Assembly: GCA_900756555.1 (NCBI GenBank)
Contig: CAAEKP010000050.1
Coordinates: forward strand, 1 to 37,667
Length of the DNA stretch: 37,667 nt
Source of the DNA: Peptococcaceae bacterium
Lineage (GTDB): Bacteria; Bacillota; Peptococcia; Peptococcales; Peptococcaceae
Direction of reading: 5' to 3'
The notes under the pieces: generated by a model
What the model was told of the DNA's origin: nothing
The model's database searches: none
What the model saw: only the letters and a program-made list of their open reading frames with translations
Program-made: the position numbers and the translations under genes
Shown here: positions 23,805 to 31,737 of the stretch, one piece after another
Position numbering within the stretch: position 1 is the stretch's first letter
Layout of the letters: the number at the start of each line of letters is the position of its first letter

Positions 23805-24731
23805 ATGATGAAACGTAGAACTATACTGAACAAATCTATATCGCTCCTTCTGGCGCTGATGCTGGTGTTTACATTTGCCTCAGCGGCGCTGGCTGCCGAT
23901 GACAATACTGCGGAACCTGATACAAGTTCGTCGGTAACTTATGTGGGCGGCGCAGAGAAGTTTGTCTTTTTACCGGGCAGTGAATACACTGATTCTGATT
24001 TGTTCAACAATTTCAAAGGCGTTATGCCGGGTGATAAGTTAAGCCAGAAAGTGAAGGTAAAGAACACTTGTGGCAAGGCGGTCAACATCTATATGCGCGC
24101 TATCGTGCATGATGAAAAAGCAAATCCGCTGAGCAAAAATGTGTCTGCGAAGGTTGCAGAACAGAATGCAGATAAAAATCTGACCGAGCAGGAAAGAATT
24201 GATATCATGAAAGATTTCCTGCATCAGTTAACCATGACTGTAAAACAGGGCGATAAGGAATTATTCCACGCCACTGCGGAACAGTTAGGTGGGTTAGAAA
24301 AGAATGTGCCGCTGGGCAGATTGCAGTCTGGTCAGGGCACAGAGTTAGATGTGGTGCTGGAAGTGCCAATTGAAATGGGTAACAAATATGCCAACCGCAT
24401 TGGCGAGGTGGACTGGGTATTCACCGTGGAAGAAATTGAAGAAGGCGGCCCAGGTCCAGGACCCGGTCCGGATCCTGATAAACCAGAACCGCCAATTGAT
24501 ATTCCAGACCCGGATGTACCAAAAGTGGATCCTCCTGTTGAGCCGGAAAAACCGGATGTAAATCCAGATATTCCTGTAATTGATATTCCGGGCGAACCAG
24601 TGCCGGAAGGTGACAAACCAGCTTTACCGGGCGATGCACCAAAAACAGGCGATACCGCCAGAATTTTATTGTGGGTGATAGTGCTGTTGATGGCAGGAAC
24701 TGGTCTGGCAGCGGTACGGAAAAAGAACTAA
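23805..24731 (+). CDS. Anchor-like TasA-related protein with Pro-rich stalk and C-terminal membrane tail
   Basis: A 308-residue surface protein. The signal peptide ends ASAALA|ADD, an ordinary signal-peptidase site, unlike the SipW sites of its neighbours. The folded part contains GVMPGDKLSQKVKVKN followed by VNIYMRAIVHD, homologous in order and wording to subunit 4 of this locus. It then has a Pro/Asp-rich stalk (about 214-277), the motif APKTGD (278-283), a membrane helix and RKKN at the end. This is a sortase-type layout with Ala for Leu. Without sortase processing it would simply be a membrane-anchored stalk. No sortase gene is in the window. The start follows AAGGAGGTGG. It ends the operon and is a natural candidate for the fibre base. 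Confidence 0.85.
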   Translation: MMKRRTILNKSISLLLALMLVFTFASAALAADDNTAEPDTSSSVTYVGGAEKFVFLPGSEYTDSDLFNNFKGVMPGDKLSQKVKVKNTCGKAVNIYMRAIVHDEKANPLSKNVSAKVAEQNADKNLTEQERIDIMKDFLHQLTMTVKQGDKELFHATAEQLGGLEKNVPLGRLQSGQGTELDVVLEVPIEMGNKYANRIGEVDWVFTVEEIEEGGPGPGPGPDPDKPEPPIDIPDPDVPKVDPPVEPEKPDVNPDIPVIDIPGEPVPEGDKPALPGDAPKTGDTARILLWVIVLLMAGTGLAAVRKKN

Positions 24732-24775
24732 GCAGTAACGCACTACGCTGTGCAAGCAGCGCAATATAACCAAAG

Positions 24776-24812
24776 ATGGAGCTGTCGCTTTCCTGCGATG
24801 GCTCCATTTTTT
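24776..24812 (+). terminator. Terminator of the surface-structure locus
   Basis: A 13-bp stem (24776-24788 with 24795-24807, G-U pairs inside) followed by six T, 45 bases after the last stop codon of the locus. Confidence 0.85.
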
Positions 24813-24820
24813 CAGTTAAG

Positions 24821-24856
24821 AAAAAAGAGTATGACAGAAAAGCATCTGTCATACTC
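24821..24856 (-). terminator. Terminator of the - strand gene 24923-25294
   Basis: A perfect 11-bp stem (24827-24837 with 24846-24856); the A run at 24821-24826 is the T tract when read on the - strand. It forms a back-to-back pair with the + strand terminator. Confidence 0.8.
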
Positions 24857-24922
24857 CAGTCGTATTCCGATTTTGCAGGTTCAGGCCAGCTGTAAGCTAT
24901 GCGTTAGGGCTTGTTATTTTAG

Positions 24923-25294
24923 CTATAGACTGGCGTTTGGGTCTTTGGTGATATAATGCCTGGCAGCAATCTCCCATACCTGTTTTTCATAAGCTAAGGC
25001 ATCGCACAGCACGTTGTGTGATGGCGCGTCCTTCGGGTGTTTGGCCTGCTTGTCCATGGCCAGCATCATATAGATGGTGGTGTCGTCCTCCATGGCGGTA
25101 AGATAGCTCAAGCTGTTCTGCATTTCCGGCAGCAGGCTTTTTTCCCACCATAACGATGTGGTCAATGGGTTTAACGGATGCAGCTGTTCAGGCTGTATAA
25201 TGGGTTTATCACCGTAAAGAAAGTAGTTGAAGGCCTCCGCAAAGATATGGTAGCCTTTGGGGTAGCGAGTAATGGAAGTGTCTGTTTCATACAT
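24923..25294 (-). CDS. Hypothetical protein, 123 residues
   Basis: I do not recognise this family. The protein is soluble-looking, with no signal or membrane segment, and rich in aromatic residues and histidine (YHIFAEAFNYFLYG; TSLWWEKSLLPEM; WEIAARHYITKD). The ribosome site AAAGGACAG lies ahead of the ATG, and a dedicated terminator lies downstream on the same strand, so it is a real single-gene unit. A 21-base inverted repeat (25312-25332) sits just upstream of its ribosome site and may be its operator. It is convergent with the surface locus and divergent from the Rpn-like gene. Confidence 0.7.
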   Translation of the reverse strand: MYETDTSITRYPKGYHIFAEAFNYFLYGDKPIIQPEQLHPLNPLTTSLWWEKSLLPEMQNSLSYLTAMEDDTTIYMMLAMDKQAKHPKDAPSHNVLCDALAYEKQVWEIAARHYITKDPNASL

Positions 25295-25311
25295 AAGAAT
25301 CTGTCCTTTCC

Positions 25312-25332
25312 AAAAATATTTGAAATATTTTT
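25312..25332. promoter_or_regulatory. Inverted repeat upstream of the hypothetical gene
   Basis: AAAAATATT-TGA-AATATTTTT, a perfect 9-bp dyad 18 bases upstream of the - strand start. It could be an operator, or simply AT-rich sequence. The rest of the 306-base gap holds the promoter of the Rpn-like gene. Confidence 0.35.
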
Positions 25333-25517
25333 ACAAAGGCGAGCTGTGTTGTAGAGTGTATGTACCTTTGTTCCTTGCTGTCATTATACAATTATCACAG
25401 GTGATTGTAAAGAAAATTAGAAAGGATATTGGTTACAGTTTAAGAGGAGCTTTGTAAACACTTCAATATGTGACAGAATATACGAAAAAGTCTTACTAAA
25501 TATTTCCATTAAAACTA

Positions 25518-25546
25518 TTGTAGGAATTATAGTTCTATGTTAAAAT
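25518..25546 (+). promoter_or_regulatory. Candidate promoter of the Rpn-like gene
   Basis: TTGTAG, a 17-base spacer and TAAAAT, 54 bases before the start codon. Confidence 0.55.
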
Positions 25547-25600
25547 ATTGGTACGGATAGAAGTAATGTTCTATTAATTTATGCGAAAAGAAGGTGAAAT

Positions 25601-26590
25601 ATGGCAGAGCGAAAAACTCATTTAGCCCACAGTATTGCGCAGACTGATGTGAAGGCGCGTTATGATGCCGCTTGCAAAAAGCTGCTTTCACACAAAATAA
25701 TTTTGGCCTGGATCATGAAAAGTTGTCTGGCTGAATACAAGAACTTAGACGTAGCACAAATCGCAGCAAATTACATAGAAGGGGAGCCTCAGGTGGCTAA
25801 ATACAGTGTTCATGCTGACGCAGTTAAGCAGTATGACACGGATAAGGTGATGATTCATGGCACCCACACGGAGCATAGTACTCAGACAGAAGGAACTGTA
25901 CGTTATGATATTCGGTTTCGGGCGATAGCGCCTGGCAAGCCGGAGCCAGTGGAAATACTTTTTAATGTGGAAGCGCAAAATCAGTTTTATCCTGGTTATC
26001 CGTTATTGAAACGGGGGATTTATTATTGCAGCAGAATGTTATCTGCCCAATATGGCACAGAATTTGTGAATGGCAATTATGAGAAATTAAAAAAGGTGTA
26101 TTCTATCTGGATTTGTATGCACCCGCCAGGAAAACGGCAGAACAGTATTAATAGTTATGTGCTGACAGAAGTTAATCAGGTGGGGCAAGTAAAGGAGCGG
26201 CCAGATTATTATGATTTACTGACCGCTGTGGTAATTTGTCTGGGAGATGAAGAACAGCAGCGCTCAGAAGGCGCTGAAGCAGACATTTTACGTTTATTGC
26301 AGGTATTGTTATCTGACCGTATGCCGGTAGAAGAAAAACAAAAAATTCTGGAAAAAGAATTTGGAATTGCTATGTGGCAGGAATTAGAGAGTGAGGTGGC
26401 TGAAATGTGTAACTTGAGTGATGGTGTGTGGGAACGTGGACTGCGAGAAGGAAGAAAGGAAGAACAGCAGAAAATGGTAACGGCCATCAAAAATTTGATG
26501 GAAGTGCTGAAGGTATCTGCGGAGCAGGCGATGGAATATTTAAAACTACCTCAGGAAGACAGATTGATTTATAAAACGATGCTGCAATAA
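25601..26590 (+). CDS. Rpn/PD-(D/E)XK nuclease family protein (transposase-like)
   Basis: A 329-residue protein of the group annotated as Rpn recombination-promoting nuclease or PD-(D/E)XK transposase. The putative metal site is Asp103 in VRYDIRF and Glu124/Gln126 in FNVEAQNQ, the E-x-Q form. The N-terminus (ARYDAACKKLLSHKIILAWI) and the later GTEFVNGNYEKLKKVYSIWI and YYDLLTAVVICL segments fit this family, which is often amplified in gut Firmicutes. The C-terminus is helical with GLREGRKEEQQ, also typical. Rpn proteins cut DNA in RecA-independent recombination and some act in phage defence; the role here is unproven. No terminal inverted repeats are seen, so this is not an intact insertion sequence. 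GAAGGTGA precedes the ATG. Confidence 0.83.
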   Translation: MAERKTHLAHSIAQTDVKARYDAACKKLLSHKIILAWIMKSCLAEYKNLDVAQIAANYIEGEPQVAKYSVHADAVKQYDTDKVMIHGTHTEHSTQTEGTVRYDIRFRAIAPGKPEPVEILFNVEAQNQFYPGYPLLKRGIYYCSRMLSAQYGTEFVNGNYEKLKKVYSIWICMHPPGKRQNSINSYVLTEVNQVGQVKERPDYYDLLTAVVICLGDEEQQRSEGAEADILRLLQVLLSDRMPVEEKQKILEKEFGIAMWQELESEVAEMCNLSDGVWERGLREGRKEEQQKMVTAIKNLMEVLKVSAEQAMEYLKLPQEDRLIYKTMLQ

Positions 26591-26591
26591 C

Positions 26592-26635
26592 AATAAGGCG
26601 TATGTCAGAACCATGGATTCGGCATACGCCTTATT
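26592..26635 (+). terminator. Hairpin between the convergent Rpn-like and ferritin-like genes
   Basis: A perfect 13-bp stem (26592-26604 with 26623-26635). The T tract is poor, so termination may be modest. Confidence 0.55.
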
Positions 26636-26694
26636 TGGTGATAAGAGCTGTAGCGGTGACGATTGATTTTTTAGCGAATCAGTATCTTTTTCCC

Positions 26695-27201
26695 CTATTT
26701 TGTGGTAAGATACTGTTGAAATAGTTGAATGTGTACTTCTTCGTCCAGAATAATACGCTGCAATACAGCGGTAACCTTTGAGTCCTGAATCAGTTTGGAC
26801 AGGTGGCGGTAGCCTTCGATGGCGCCTTGCTCACCGGCGATGCTGATATGCAGGGCTTTTTCTGTACTGCACTGATATTGCAGGACACCGCTGTTCCAGA
26901 AGGCGGGACGGTTGTAGCTATAAGAGCGATAAACGGGATTGCCGCCCAGGGCAGTGATTAGTTGCCCCAGCAGATTGAGATGATGCATTTCTACTTTGGC
27001 GATTTGCTGAAACAGATGGTGAATTTCGGCGCAGTTCTGCTCTAAAACCCAACTGAAATAAATATACTGGGTAATGGTACTTAACTCACTTTTTGCAGAA
27101 GCAAAGGGCGTAGACAGCAGTTGTGCATAAGATAAATTAGGAGCACAAATCTGAATCGCCGGATATGGTTCTGGCGAAGCGTAAAGAATGGATGGTTCCA
27201 T
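26695..27201 (-). CDS. Ferritin-like di-iron protein
   Basis: A 168-residue cytosolic protein with the four-helix ferritin/rubrerythrin-like pattern. Candidate metal ligands: Glu39 in helix 1 (KSELSTITQYIYF), ExxH at Glu71-His74 (KVEMHHLNLLG), Glu124 or Glu129 in helix 3 (IAGEQGAIEGYRHL), and ExxH at Glu154-His157 (LDEEVHIQLF). The short LGGNPVYRSY loop after helix 2 is typical of rubrerythrin-type ferritin-like proteins in Firmicutes. There is no rubredoxin domain, so it is not a classical rubrerythrin. Likely role is iron or peroxide handling (inference). AGGAGGTATCAAC precedes the ATG on the - strand. It is divergent from a metal exporter gene, which suits a metal-homeostasis theme. Confidence 0.8.
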   Translation of the reverse strand: MEPSILYASPEPYPAIQICAPNLSYAQLLSTPFASAKSELSTITQYIYFSWVLEQNCAEIHHLFQQIAKVEMHHLNLLGQLITALGGNPVYRSYSYNRPAFWNSGVLQYQCSTEKALHISIAGEQGAIEGYRHLSKLIQDSKVTAVLQRIILDEEVHIQLFQQYLTTK

Positions 27202-27350
27202 GTTGATACCTCCTGTAAAGTTTTTTCAGGGATTTATCATCTATATGCGGAGCAATCATTTTTTATGACGCAGAGCGCTTAGTGCCAGTGATGCAGAAAC
27301 ACAAGGAAAGCGGACGACAGAGCTGTCGTTTTAACAAGGGAGGAATTATT

Positions 27351-28298
27351 ATGTCATCAACAATGGAAAAACGGTTGACGATAAAAGTGTCGCGGGTCAG
27401 TATTATTGTTAACATTGGGCTGACGCTGATGAAGCTGGTTGCCGGGATTGCAGCTCATTCCAGTGCTATGGTGGCCGATGCGGTGCATTCAGCATCGGAT
27501 GTGTTTGGCTCGTTTCTGGTGATTATCGGTGCCAATGTGTCAGGAAAAGAGGCGGATAAGGCGCATCCTTACGGGCATGACAGGATGGAATGTGTGGTAT
27601 CTATTGTGCTGGCCAATATTTTATTGCTGGTGGGCTTAGGCATCGGTATGAGCGGTTTGCAGAAGATTACCGGCGGCGATTACAGCCAATTGGCTGTGCC
27701 TGGTGTGGCGGCTCTGGTTGCGGCAGTTCTGTCCATTGTGGTGAAGGAAGGATTGTTCTGGTATACCATTGCAGCGGCGCGGAAGATTAATTCAGTGTCA
27801 CTGAAAGCGGAGGCATGGCACCATCGTTCTGATGCATTGTCCTCCATTGGCAGCTTTGCCGGGATATTGGGTGCCCGTTTGGGTTTTCCTGTGCTGGACC
27901 CGGTAGCCAGTGTAGTTATTGCGCTGTTTATCATAAAAGTGGCTGTGGATATCTTTCGGGAAACCATGGACCGTCTGGTAGACCGGGCCTGCGGGGAAGA
28001 AACAGAAGCAGCTATGCGCAGAGTAATTAATGCCTGCGACGGCGTGTTGGGTATTGATGAACTGCGCACACGACTGTTTGGCGCTAAAATGTATGTGGAA
28101 GTGGAGATTGCCGCAGATGGCAGGCAATCACTGGCGAAGGCGCATGATATTGCGGTGCGGGTGCATAACGGGATAGAGGAAAATTTTCCGCTGGTAAAAC
28201 ATTGCGTGGTACATGTGAATCCTTCGTCCTGCCCGGAATGTTTGCGTGAATTGCGCTATGGCAGACAGGAATTGCAAAGAACAGCAAAACAGAAATAA
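27351..28298 (+). CDS. Cation diffusion facilitator metal exporter
   Basis: A 315-residue CDF family antiporter for Zn2+, Fe2+ or Mn2+ against H+. Six membrane helices are expected. The transport-site motifs are visible: VADAVHSASDVFGS in helix 2 and HHRSDALSS (His..Asp) in helix 5. HPYGHDRME is the conserved HPFGH-like loop. The cytosolic C-terminal domain (VLGIDELRTRLFGAKMYVEV... KAHDIAVRVH...) is followed by CPECLRE, an extra Cys pair that may bind metal. I chose ATG 27351, behind AAGGGAGGAA. Metal specificity cannot be read from the sequence. Confidence 0.92.
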   Translation: MSSTMEKRLTIKVSRVSIIVNIGLTLMKLVAGIAAHSSAMVADAVHSASDVFGSFLVIIGANVSGKEADKAHPYGHDRMECVVSIVLANILLLVGLGIGMSGLQKITGGDYSQLAVPGVAALVAAVLSIVVKEGLFWYTIAAARKINSVSLKAEAWHHRSDALSSIGSFAGILGARLGFPVLDPVASVVIALFIIKVAVDIFRETMDRLVDRACGEETEAAMRRVINACDGVLGIDELRTRLFGAKMYVEVEIAADGRQSLAKAHDIAVRVHNGIEENFPLVKHCVVHVNPSSCPECLRELRYGRQELQRTAKQK

Positions 28299-28300
28299 AG

Positions 28301-28344
28301 GAAAGAGGAACAGACCAGTGATGGATTCTGTTCCTCTTTCTATA
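28301..28344. terminator. Bidirectional terminator between convergent genes
   Basis: A perfect 14-bp stem (28301-28314 with 28327-28340). It lies just after the CDF stop and 33 bases before the end of the - strand EamA gene. Confidence 0.7.
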
Positions 28345-28373
28345 TTAGGATATTTGGATGGTGTGAACAATTA

Positions 28374-29285
28374 TTATTTTGCTTCAACGGCGGTTAATTT
28401 CATTGGCTGTGCGTTTTTGGCTTTTGGTTTATAGAGCAGAGTTACCAGCATACCGACGATAATCATAGCGCTGCCCAGCAGTTCTTTTGCGCCCAGCGGT
28501 TCGTGCAGCAGCAGGAAAGCAAAGATGCCGGAGAATACAGGTTCCAGCACCAGAATCAATGCTGCGGCAGTGGGGGAAATCATGCTCTGCGCTATATTCT
28601 GCACGGTAGTATTCAGCGCGGAGCTGAAGAAGATTGCGTACAAAATCAGCAGAATCATGGAGCTGTCAAAAATTTCGGCTGGCGGCACAGGCTCAGTGAA
28701 CAGCGCCAGAGTCAGTCCCATTGCCCCGGTGACAGCAATCTGCACAATGGATAATACAATAGGGTCCTGCTCGCCGGATACGCGGCTGATCATGATGATG
28801 CTGACTGCAAAGAATACTGCGCTGATAAAGACCAGGATATCCCCCAGGCCGATGGAAAAGTCGGCGTTAAGGCTTAGCACTGCCAAACCAACTGTGGCGG
28901 CAATAATGCCGATTACTTCGTTGCTTTTGGGCAGAATGCGTTTTAACAGACAGTCAAACAACGGCACCAGCACTACATACAGCCCTGTGAGGAAGCCGGC
29001 TTTGGCGGCGGTGGTCATAGTCAGCCCGATGGTTTGAATGACATAGCCTGCGCCTACGGCAAGGCCAATATAAAAGCCGGATTTCAGTGTCTGTCGATTG
29101 GTTTTGCGCAGCCGTTTGCAGAACACCAGAGCCAATACGAGCGCTGCGCCGCAGAAACGGAAGGAGGTATAAACGTTGGGCGTTAATCCGCCATCCAACG
29201 ATAATTTACCAGTTACATAGCTGGCGCCCCATAAAATAGTAACCAGCACCATGCCGAGCTGCGCGGCAATTGTTTTTTGATTCAT
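28374..29285 (-). CDS. EamA/DMT-family permease
   Basis: A 303-residue inner-membrane exporter candidate with about ten helices arranged as two EamA repeats: MVLVTILWGASYVTGK at the start of repeat 1, and GDILVFISAVFFAVSIIMIS beginning repeat 2. Conserved spots include FRFCGAALVLAL in repeat 1 and AALILVLEPVFSGIFAFLLL with GAKELLGSAMIIVG in repeat 2. Substrate unknown. I chose the ATG at 29285, preceded by AAAGGACG on the - strand, over an upstream frame extending to 29402 without a site. Confidence 0.88.
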   Translation of the reverse strand: MNQKTIAAQLGMVLVTILWGASYVTGKLSLDGGLTPNVYTSFRFCGAALVLALVFCKRLRKTNRQTLKSGFYIGLAVGAGYVIQTIGLTMTTAAKAGFLTGLYVVLVPLFDCLLKRILPKSNEVIGIIAATVGLAVLSLNADFSIGLGDILVFISAVFFAVSIIMISRVSGEQDPIVLSIVQIAVTGAMGLTLALFTEPVPPAEIFDSSMILLILYAIFFSSALNTTVQNIAQSMISPTAAALILVLEPVFSGIFAFLLLHEPLGAKELLGSAMIIVGMLVTLLYKPKAKNAQPMKLTAVEAK

Positions 29286-29502
29286 GAGAGATTCGTCCTT
29301 TCTTGAGTGGAATTCTATCCTTTTGTGAAATAGTGTATTAAAAATATAATGACTTCTATTTGATGTACTTATTATAAACCTTCCAGATGAGGGGAAGGTC
29401 AAGAGAATTTTGCATAATTTTAGAGAAAAATTTTGCGTGGGAGAGAGGGGGCGAATCCTGAATTACAGGTGGTTTTACTGCTCTTTTGAGCAAAATGTTA
29501 TG

Positions 29503-29549
29503 TAAAAAAGCAAAAGAAGCCGATGCAGATGCATCGACCTCTTTTGCTT
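29503..29549 (-). terminator. Terminator of the permease-hydrolase operon
   Basis: AAGCAAAAGA (29508-29517) pairs with TCTTTTGCTT (29540-29549), with an inner CGATGC/GCATCG stem. The A run at 29503-29509 gives a T tract on the - strand. Confidence 0.75.
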
Positions 29550-29609
29550 GCAATTCCCATTTATATTGAAAAGGCGATTCACAAATGGCTTGCTCCGTTT
29601 GGGAGATTC

Positions 29610-31661
29610 TTAGGATTCTTTAGACAGAATCTGATATACAGGAGCGCCTTCACACTGTGCAGGGAAACGAGTACCCAGCAGAGCAGCGATGGTTGGTGTT
29701 ACATCGACCTGACGGATAGTTCTTTCGGTCAGGAAGTTTTCTTTGATACCAGGGCCGGCAGCCACAAAGATTGGGGATACAGAAGTGTTGAAGTACCCTT
29801 CGGATGTGGACAGGCTGTCGCCGTGCAGACGGTTGAAACCTTCGTCGATGGAGAAGAAGATGTCGCCGCATTCTGGACCATTTACGCCCAGCAGAACGCC
29901 GTCTTTATTACGCATTGCGATACCAACTACACGTTTGCCTGTAGCAGGATCTCTGTAGTTGTAGATATCGTTGATAATTTCGCCTTCTAAATCATATTTA
30001 TCAGCTGGGTCTACGATACCGGTTTTGTCACGGCCTTTCAGGTTGATGTAGATGTAGTTACTACGAATCTGAACAGCTCTTGTTTTTTCCCAGTCAACTT
30101 CGTTGGTGGAGTTGCCGTTTTCATCTTTTTTCATTACGGTGTAGCCCAGTTCTTCCATAACTTTGGTGTTCAGGCCGCCGTATTCGCCCAGGATTGGTGG
30201 AACGTTTTCGCCAACAATCAGACCGTGGTCAGACAGAACAAAGATGGTCCAGCCTTCATCTAACAGGTGCAGGAAGCGACCCAGATAACGGTCAGTCTGT
30301 TCATAGAAACGTTCAATCAGAGCCTGATAGGTTTTTTCGTCGGTGTGTTTCCATGGTTCCAGAGTTTTGCCTAAGTGCCAGATCTGATGACCAGCACAGT
30401 CAACGTTGTGCAGGTGGCTGAATACTACATCATAGTCGTTCGCTTTGATTAAGTATTCGATACAGTCAGCCTGCCACTGGTCATATACATCCCAGGATGG
30501 TTCAAAGATTTTGTCAACCAGTTCGGATTCTTCCCCACCGATTAAGGATACTGGAGGAACGTGACCAACGTTTTCGATTACCTGATTGTGCAGGGAAGTT
30601 GGGTGCCACAGCATATCGTTGGAGATATCCAGTGCATTACTGATCCACAGACGGATGATTTTACCTTCTGGGTCTAATTCTAATAATTTGTAGGAACGGT
30701 AAGCAACTTTTGTTTCTTCTTTTTTGGTTACTTCGTCCAGAGCGCTGACCATTTCGCCTTCACGTACTACTACGATTGGTTCAGTAGCTTTTTTGTTTTT
30801 GTAGATAGCTACACGGTCATATTTGCCTTCTTCGTTTTTCAGCAGCAGAGCTGGACGTCTTACAATACCGCCGGAGGTCAGTACAGTAAATTCTTTTGCG
30901 CCTTCTGGAGCGTCAGCCCATTTTTCAGCATCTTTCAGTGGGGAGTTGATGATATCGTAAGCAACTTTTGCACCGATCATCATTTCTGTGTCATCCAGGC
31001 AAGTTACATAAGTACGGATTTCCATACCTTCACGGGATTTATCGCCCCACCAGATTTCCATCATTTCGTCTTCTTCGTCAGAATCTGGAGCAATCATGTC
31101 ATCAATATCGGTCATGATGCAGCCAACGCCAGCAGCTTTTTCTACACGAGGAGCATATTTTACTTTTTCAATTTCAGGAGTTGCAACGATGATTTTTTCC
31201 CAGTCCATCTGTGCAACGCCCATGTTTACGGAACCAGGCTGAGTACCATCTACAACGTGCAGCAGATCGCTGTCACTGGATGGTGGCCAGGAGGAACCAG
31301 GCCAGTGCCATACTAATGTTTTCAGACCAGCTTCAGTGGTAACATTCCACATCTGTTCTGCAACGCAGTTTCTGGAGTCCATGTTGTAAACAACTGCGTC
31401 CAGACTGTCTGGAGACTGACGCCAGTAGCAGGTAATACCATGGGTACCTGGGTAAGCACCGGTAGCCAGAGTGGTCCAGCATGGAGGGGTGATGGTTGGG
31501 ATAGCACCCAGCAGACGCATATCATCACGGGTAGCGCCTCTGTCGCGGAATGCTTTCAGGTTAGGCATTCTGCCATCGTCCATCATACGTTTACTGATAC
31601 GTGGATCCATACCGTCAACGCCCAGAACTAACAGTTTGTTTGTGTAAGCTTGTCTTTTCAT
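29610..31661 (-). CDS. Alkaline-phosphatase-superfamily hydrolase (type I phosphodiesterase-like)
   Basis: A 683-residue enzyme with no signal peptide, so cytosolic. It shows the metal-site plan of the phosphodiesterase/nucleotide pyrophosphatase branch: Asp16 in VLGVDGMDP, a nucleophile region TITPPCWTTLATGAYPGTHG with Thr58 as best candidate, HLHNVDCAGHQIWH (Asp and His ligands), VLSDHGLIVG and RLHGDSL. A long insertion (about residues 150-330) sits between these blocks. Substrate unknown: a phosphodiester, phosphonate or related ester. It is 76 bases downstream of a DASS-type permease gene on the same strand, so it probably acts on something that permease imports. AAGGAGAG precedes the ATG. 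Confidence 0.85.
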   Translation of the reverse strand: MKRQAYTNKLLVLGVDGMDPRISKRMMDDGRMPNLKAFRDRGATRDDMRLLGAIPTITPPCWTTLATGAYPGTHGITCYWRQSPDSLDAVVYNMDSRNCVAEQMWNVTTEAGLKTLVWHWPGSSWPPSSDSDLLHVVDGTQPGSVNMGVAQMDWEKIIVATPEIEKVKYAPRVEKAAGVGCIMTDIDDMIAPDSDEEDEMMEIWWGDKSREGMEIRTYVTCLDDTEMMIGAKVAYDIINSPLKDAEKWADAPEGAKEFTVLTSGGIVRRPALLLKNEEGKYDRVAIYKNKKATEPIVVVREGEMVSALDEVTKKEETKVAYRSYKLLELDPEGKIIRLWISNALDISNDMLWHPTSLHNQVIENVGHVPPVSLIGGEESELVDKIFEPSWDVYDQWQADCIEYLIKANDYDVVFSHLHNVDCAGHQIWHLGKTLEPWKHTDEKTYQALIERFYEQTDRYLGRFLHLLDEGWTIFVLSDHGLIVGENVPPILGEYGGLNTKVMEELGYTVMKKDENGNSTNEVDWEKTRAVQIRSNYIYINLKGRDKTGIVDPADKYDLEGEIINDIYNYRDPATGKRVVGIAMRNKDGVLLGVNGPECGDIFFSIDEGFNRLHGDSLSTSEGYFNTSVSPIFVAAGPGIKENFLTERTIRQVDVTPTIAALLGTRFPAQCEGAPVYQILSKES

Positions 31662-31737
31662 TGTTTGTTTCTCTCCTTCTTTAGATTAAAATGATAGTTT
31701 ATAGTAAATCACGGTAAAAGCTGATTAACAGGTGGGA

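Noticed and set aside
24638..24731. Canonical LPXTG sortase signal
   Set aside because: The motif is APKTGD, with Ala for Leu, and no sortase is visible; kept only as sortase-like.
25601..26590. Complete insertion sequence around the Rpn-like gene
   Set aside because: I see no terminal inverted repeats or target-site duplication, and the gene has its own promoter.
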